From the NCBI GenBank assembly GCA_003565195.1, contig PXCX01000163.1, positions 1 to 7,095 of the forward strand: a stretch of 7,095 bases of DNA, read 5' to 3'. Below, one piece after another: positions 5,970 through 7,095 of the stretch. Under the pieces are notes generated by a model, which had not been told where the DNA came from, made no database searches, and saw nothing but the letters and a program-made list of their open reading frames with translations. Position 1 is the stretch's first letter; each line of letters starts with the position of its first letter. Made by a program: the position numbers and the translations under genes. The stretch is from PVC group bacterium. Lineage in GTDB: Bacteria; Verrucomicrobiota; Kiritimatiellia; CAIKKV01; PXCX01.

Positions 5970-6884
5970 CTAGGTTTTGTCGCCTGACAATTGCTTGAGT
6001 TTTTGTCGCAAGGCTTGCATGCCGGTTAGTTGGGCTTCGCAGTATTGGTCAACAGCCTGTTTTGCGGCCTGAAGGGTTGCTTGGAACTGGGCATGCTGGC
6101 GGCTCGTATTGTTTTCCAATTGCTGTTTTTGTTGACGCATGTCGTTAAGTTCAGCAACCATTTGGTCGCGTTCATGCGTCGCTTCATCAAGTTGGGCGCT
6201 CAACTTGGTGAGGGTACGCGAGTAGGCCCTTTCGTCTTGCTCGCTACGGGTGTTCATCTCCGCCAGCGCTTGCTTGGCCTGAGCTAATTGTTCCCGCAGT
6301 TCTGCCGTGGTGTCTTCTTCATCCGGCAGCGTGGCTGAGGGCGCGGATTCCGGAGCGGACACGCTTTCAGGCGGTGGTTCGGCGTCGGCAGGGGGGGTTG
6401 TATTCGTGGATGCCTGCGTTTCAGGGGGAGGCGTGTTTTCAGGCGATGGTTGTGCTTCGTCGGGTTGCGATGTCTCCGCCGCTGTGCCTTCATCAGGTGG
6501 CGCTTCCGTTTTAGGCCGTTTTGGCTTGATGCGGATACGTGCCGGGCTCGCTGTTGTCGCTTGCTTCGGTTCCGGTTTGGAAGACAAGGGCTCGGATTCA
6601 GATTCCTCTTCGGGAGGAACGGCTTCCGGTTCGGGGGGGCTGGGTTCTGTTACCGGTTGCGGTGGTGATTCCGGTTGCGCGCTGGAATCCGCTGTCGCTT
6701 CACCATCGTTATTGGGGGATGGCGCGGCAACGCGGGTTTTCAGGCGTTTTTTTGGCGTGGATGAAGGAATGGGAGACAGGCGCTTACATTGGCTGCAGCG
6801 GATTTTGCGGCCCTTGAGGCGGGCCTCGACGTTGAATTCCCGGCCGCAACCCGGACAGTTAAACGATATTTTGCCATTAGCCAT
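5970..6884 (-). CDS. Zinc-ribbon / Pro-Glu-rich linker / coiled-coil protein
   Basis: A 304-residue protein in three parts. Residues 7-36 form a small zinc ribbon with CPGC (10-13) and CSQC (30-33) and an intervening 'REFNVEARLKGRKIRC' of the MJ0042 / zinc-ribbon type, seen at N-termini of many PVC and myxobacterial proteins. Residues ~40-190 are a low-complexity, surely disordered linker dominated by Pro, Glu, Ser, Thr and Ala with one basic island (RIRIKPKRPK). Residues 192-301 are Gln/Glu/Lys/Ala-rich with heptad spacing of Leu, Met and Ala, and should form a long coiled coil. No signal peptide or membrane segment is visible, so it is probably cytoplasmic. ATG 6884 has AAAGGAA about seven bases upstream. 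No catalytic domain is present; a scaffolding or regulatory role is only a guess. The gene is convergent with gmhA and stands alone. Confidence 0.82.
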   Translation of the reverse strand: MANGKISFNCPGCGREFNVEARLKGRKIRCSQCKRLSPIPSSTPKKRLKTRVAAPSPNNDGEATADSSAQPESPPQPVTEPSPPEPEAVPPEEESESEPLSSKPEPKQATTASPARIRIKPKRPKTEAPPDEGTAAETSQPDEAQPSPENTPPPETQASTNTTPPADAEPPPESVSAPESAPSATLPDEEDTTAELREQLAQAKQALAEMNTRSEQDERAYSRTLTKLSAQLDEATHERDQMVAELNDMRQQKQQLENNTSRQHAQFQATLQAAKQAVDQYCEAQLTGMQALRQKLKQLSGDKT

Positions 6885-6914
6885 GATATGTTCCTTTCCA
6901 CTGTCATCCCATGG

Positions 6915-6946
6915 AATAAAGGAATGATGGAAGATTGGAATAATGA
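6915..6946 (+). repeat. Octamer array (AATNNTGG)n, left arm
   Basis: Four contiguous 8-base units on the plus strand: AATAAAGG, AATGATGG, AAGATTGG, AATAATGA, preceded by ATGG. The 8-base phase is exact although single positions vary. It lies 30 bp upstream of the zinc-ribbon gene start, so it is in the presumed 5' leader or promoter of that gene. It is the inverted partner of the array at 7048-7079. Confidence 0.6.
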
Positions 6947-7047
6947 TAGAAGGTCAAACCCGTTATTCAGCAACCCGGAAAACATGCAACGCAAAATTGG
7001 CGCATCACCGGAATCTGAAAACGCAAGCATCATATTTGCACTATTTA

Positions 7048-7079
7048 CCAACATTCCATAATTCCAGTATTCCAACATT
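7048..7079 (-). repeat. Octamer array (AATNNTGG)n, right arm, inverted
   Basis: Four contiguous units read on the plus strand as CCAACATT, CCATAATT, CCAGTATT, CCAACATT, then CCG; on the minus strand this is AATNNTGG four times. The first and last units are identical. It is oriented opposite to the left arm, with about 100 bases of unremarkable sequence between them. The whole stretch 6885-7095 holds no credible gene. Confidence 0.65.
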
Positions 7080-7095
7080 CCGCATCCCTATGGGA

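Noticed and set aside
6307..6927. 206-residue plus-strand open frame rich in Gly and Ser
   Set aside because: It is antisense to the Pro/Glu-rich linker of the zinc-ribbon gene; its composition is the mirror of that low-complexity sequence, and it has no recognisable domain.
6740..7078. 112-residue minus-strand open frame over the octamer arrays
   Set aside because: It is a translation of the repeats and of the zinc-ribbon gene in another frame (phrases such as EYWNYGM and FQSSIIPLFH), with no coding character.
7048..7079. CRISPR-like array
   Set aside because: The units are 8 bases, contiguous and degenerate, with no spacers and no cas genes nearby.

Overview
The window reads as a compact stretch of chromosome from a Gram-negative bacterium with roughly 55% G+C. 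Evidence for an outer membrane is a sedoheptulose-7-phosphate isomerase (LPS heptose pathway), a small secreted beta-strand protein ending in Phe, and a glycosyltransferase. The eukaryote-like isoleucyl-tRNA synthetase, the N-terminal zinc ribbon on a Pro/Glu-rich protein, and the intergenic short-period arrays (TGAACTC-like heptamers, AATNNTGG octamers) resemble what I remember from the PVC superphylum, especially Kiritimatiellota/Verrucomicrobiota relatives. That placement is inference only.

Layout: (1) 2-1347, plus strand: the 3' end of a GT-B (GT4-like) glycosyltransferase, then rsmE (16S rRNA m3U1498 methyltransferase), then a 48-aa basic, Trp-rich small protein whose start overlaps the end of rsmE. 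A strong 11-bp hairpin spans the glycosyltransferase stop codon just before the rsmE ribosome binding site. (2) 1388-1927, minus strand: a predicted outer-membrane protein, convergent with the small gene. (3) 1928-2043: a divergent intergenic region with one sigma70-like promoter facing each way. (4) 2044-5814, plus strand: ileS (type 2, eukaryote-like) followed 15 bp later by gmhA, probably one transcript. (5) 5815-5969: a gap between convergent genes holding two small hairpins and a degenerate heptamer repeat. (6) 5970-6884, minus strand: a zinc-ribbon / disordered linker / coiled-coil protein. (7) 6885-7095: no credible gene, but two octamer-repeat arrays in inverted orientation around a ~100-bp centre.

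Functionally the window mixes translation (rRNA modification, tRNA charging) with cell-envelope work (glycosyl transfer, heptose synthesis, outer-membrane protein). I found no CRISPR array, transposase, toxin-antitoxin pair, tRNA or rRNA. Nothing here is clearly a new multi-gene system. The items most worth a second look are the small protein coupled to rsmE, the inverted octamer arrays, the rsmE hairpin and the type 2 IleRS.
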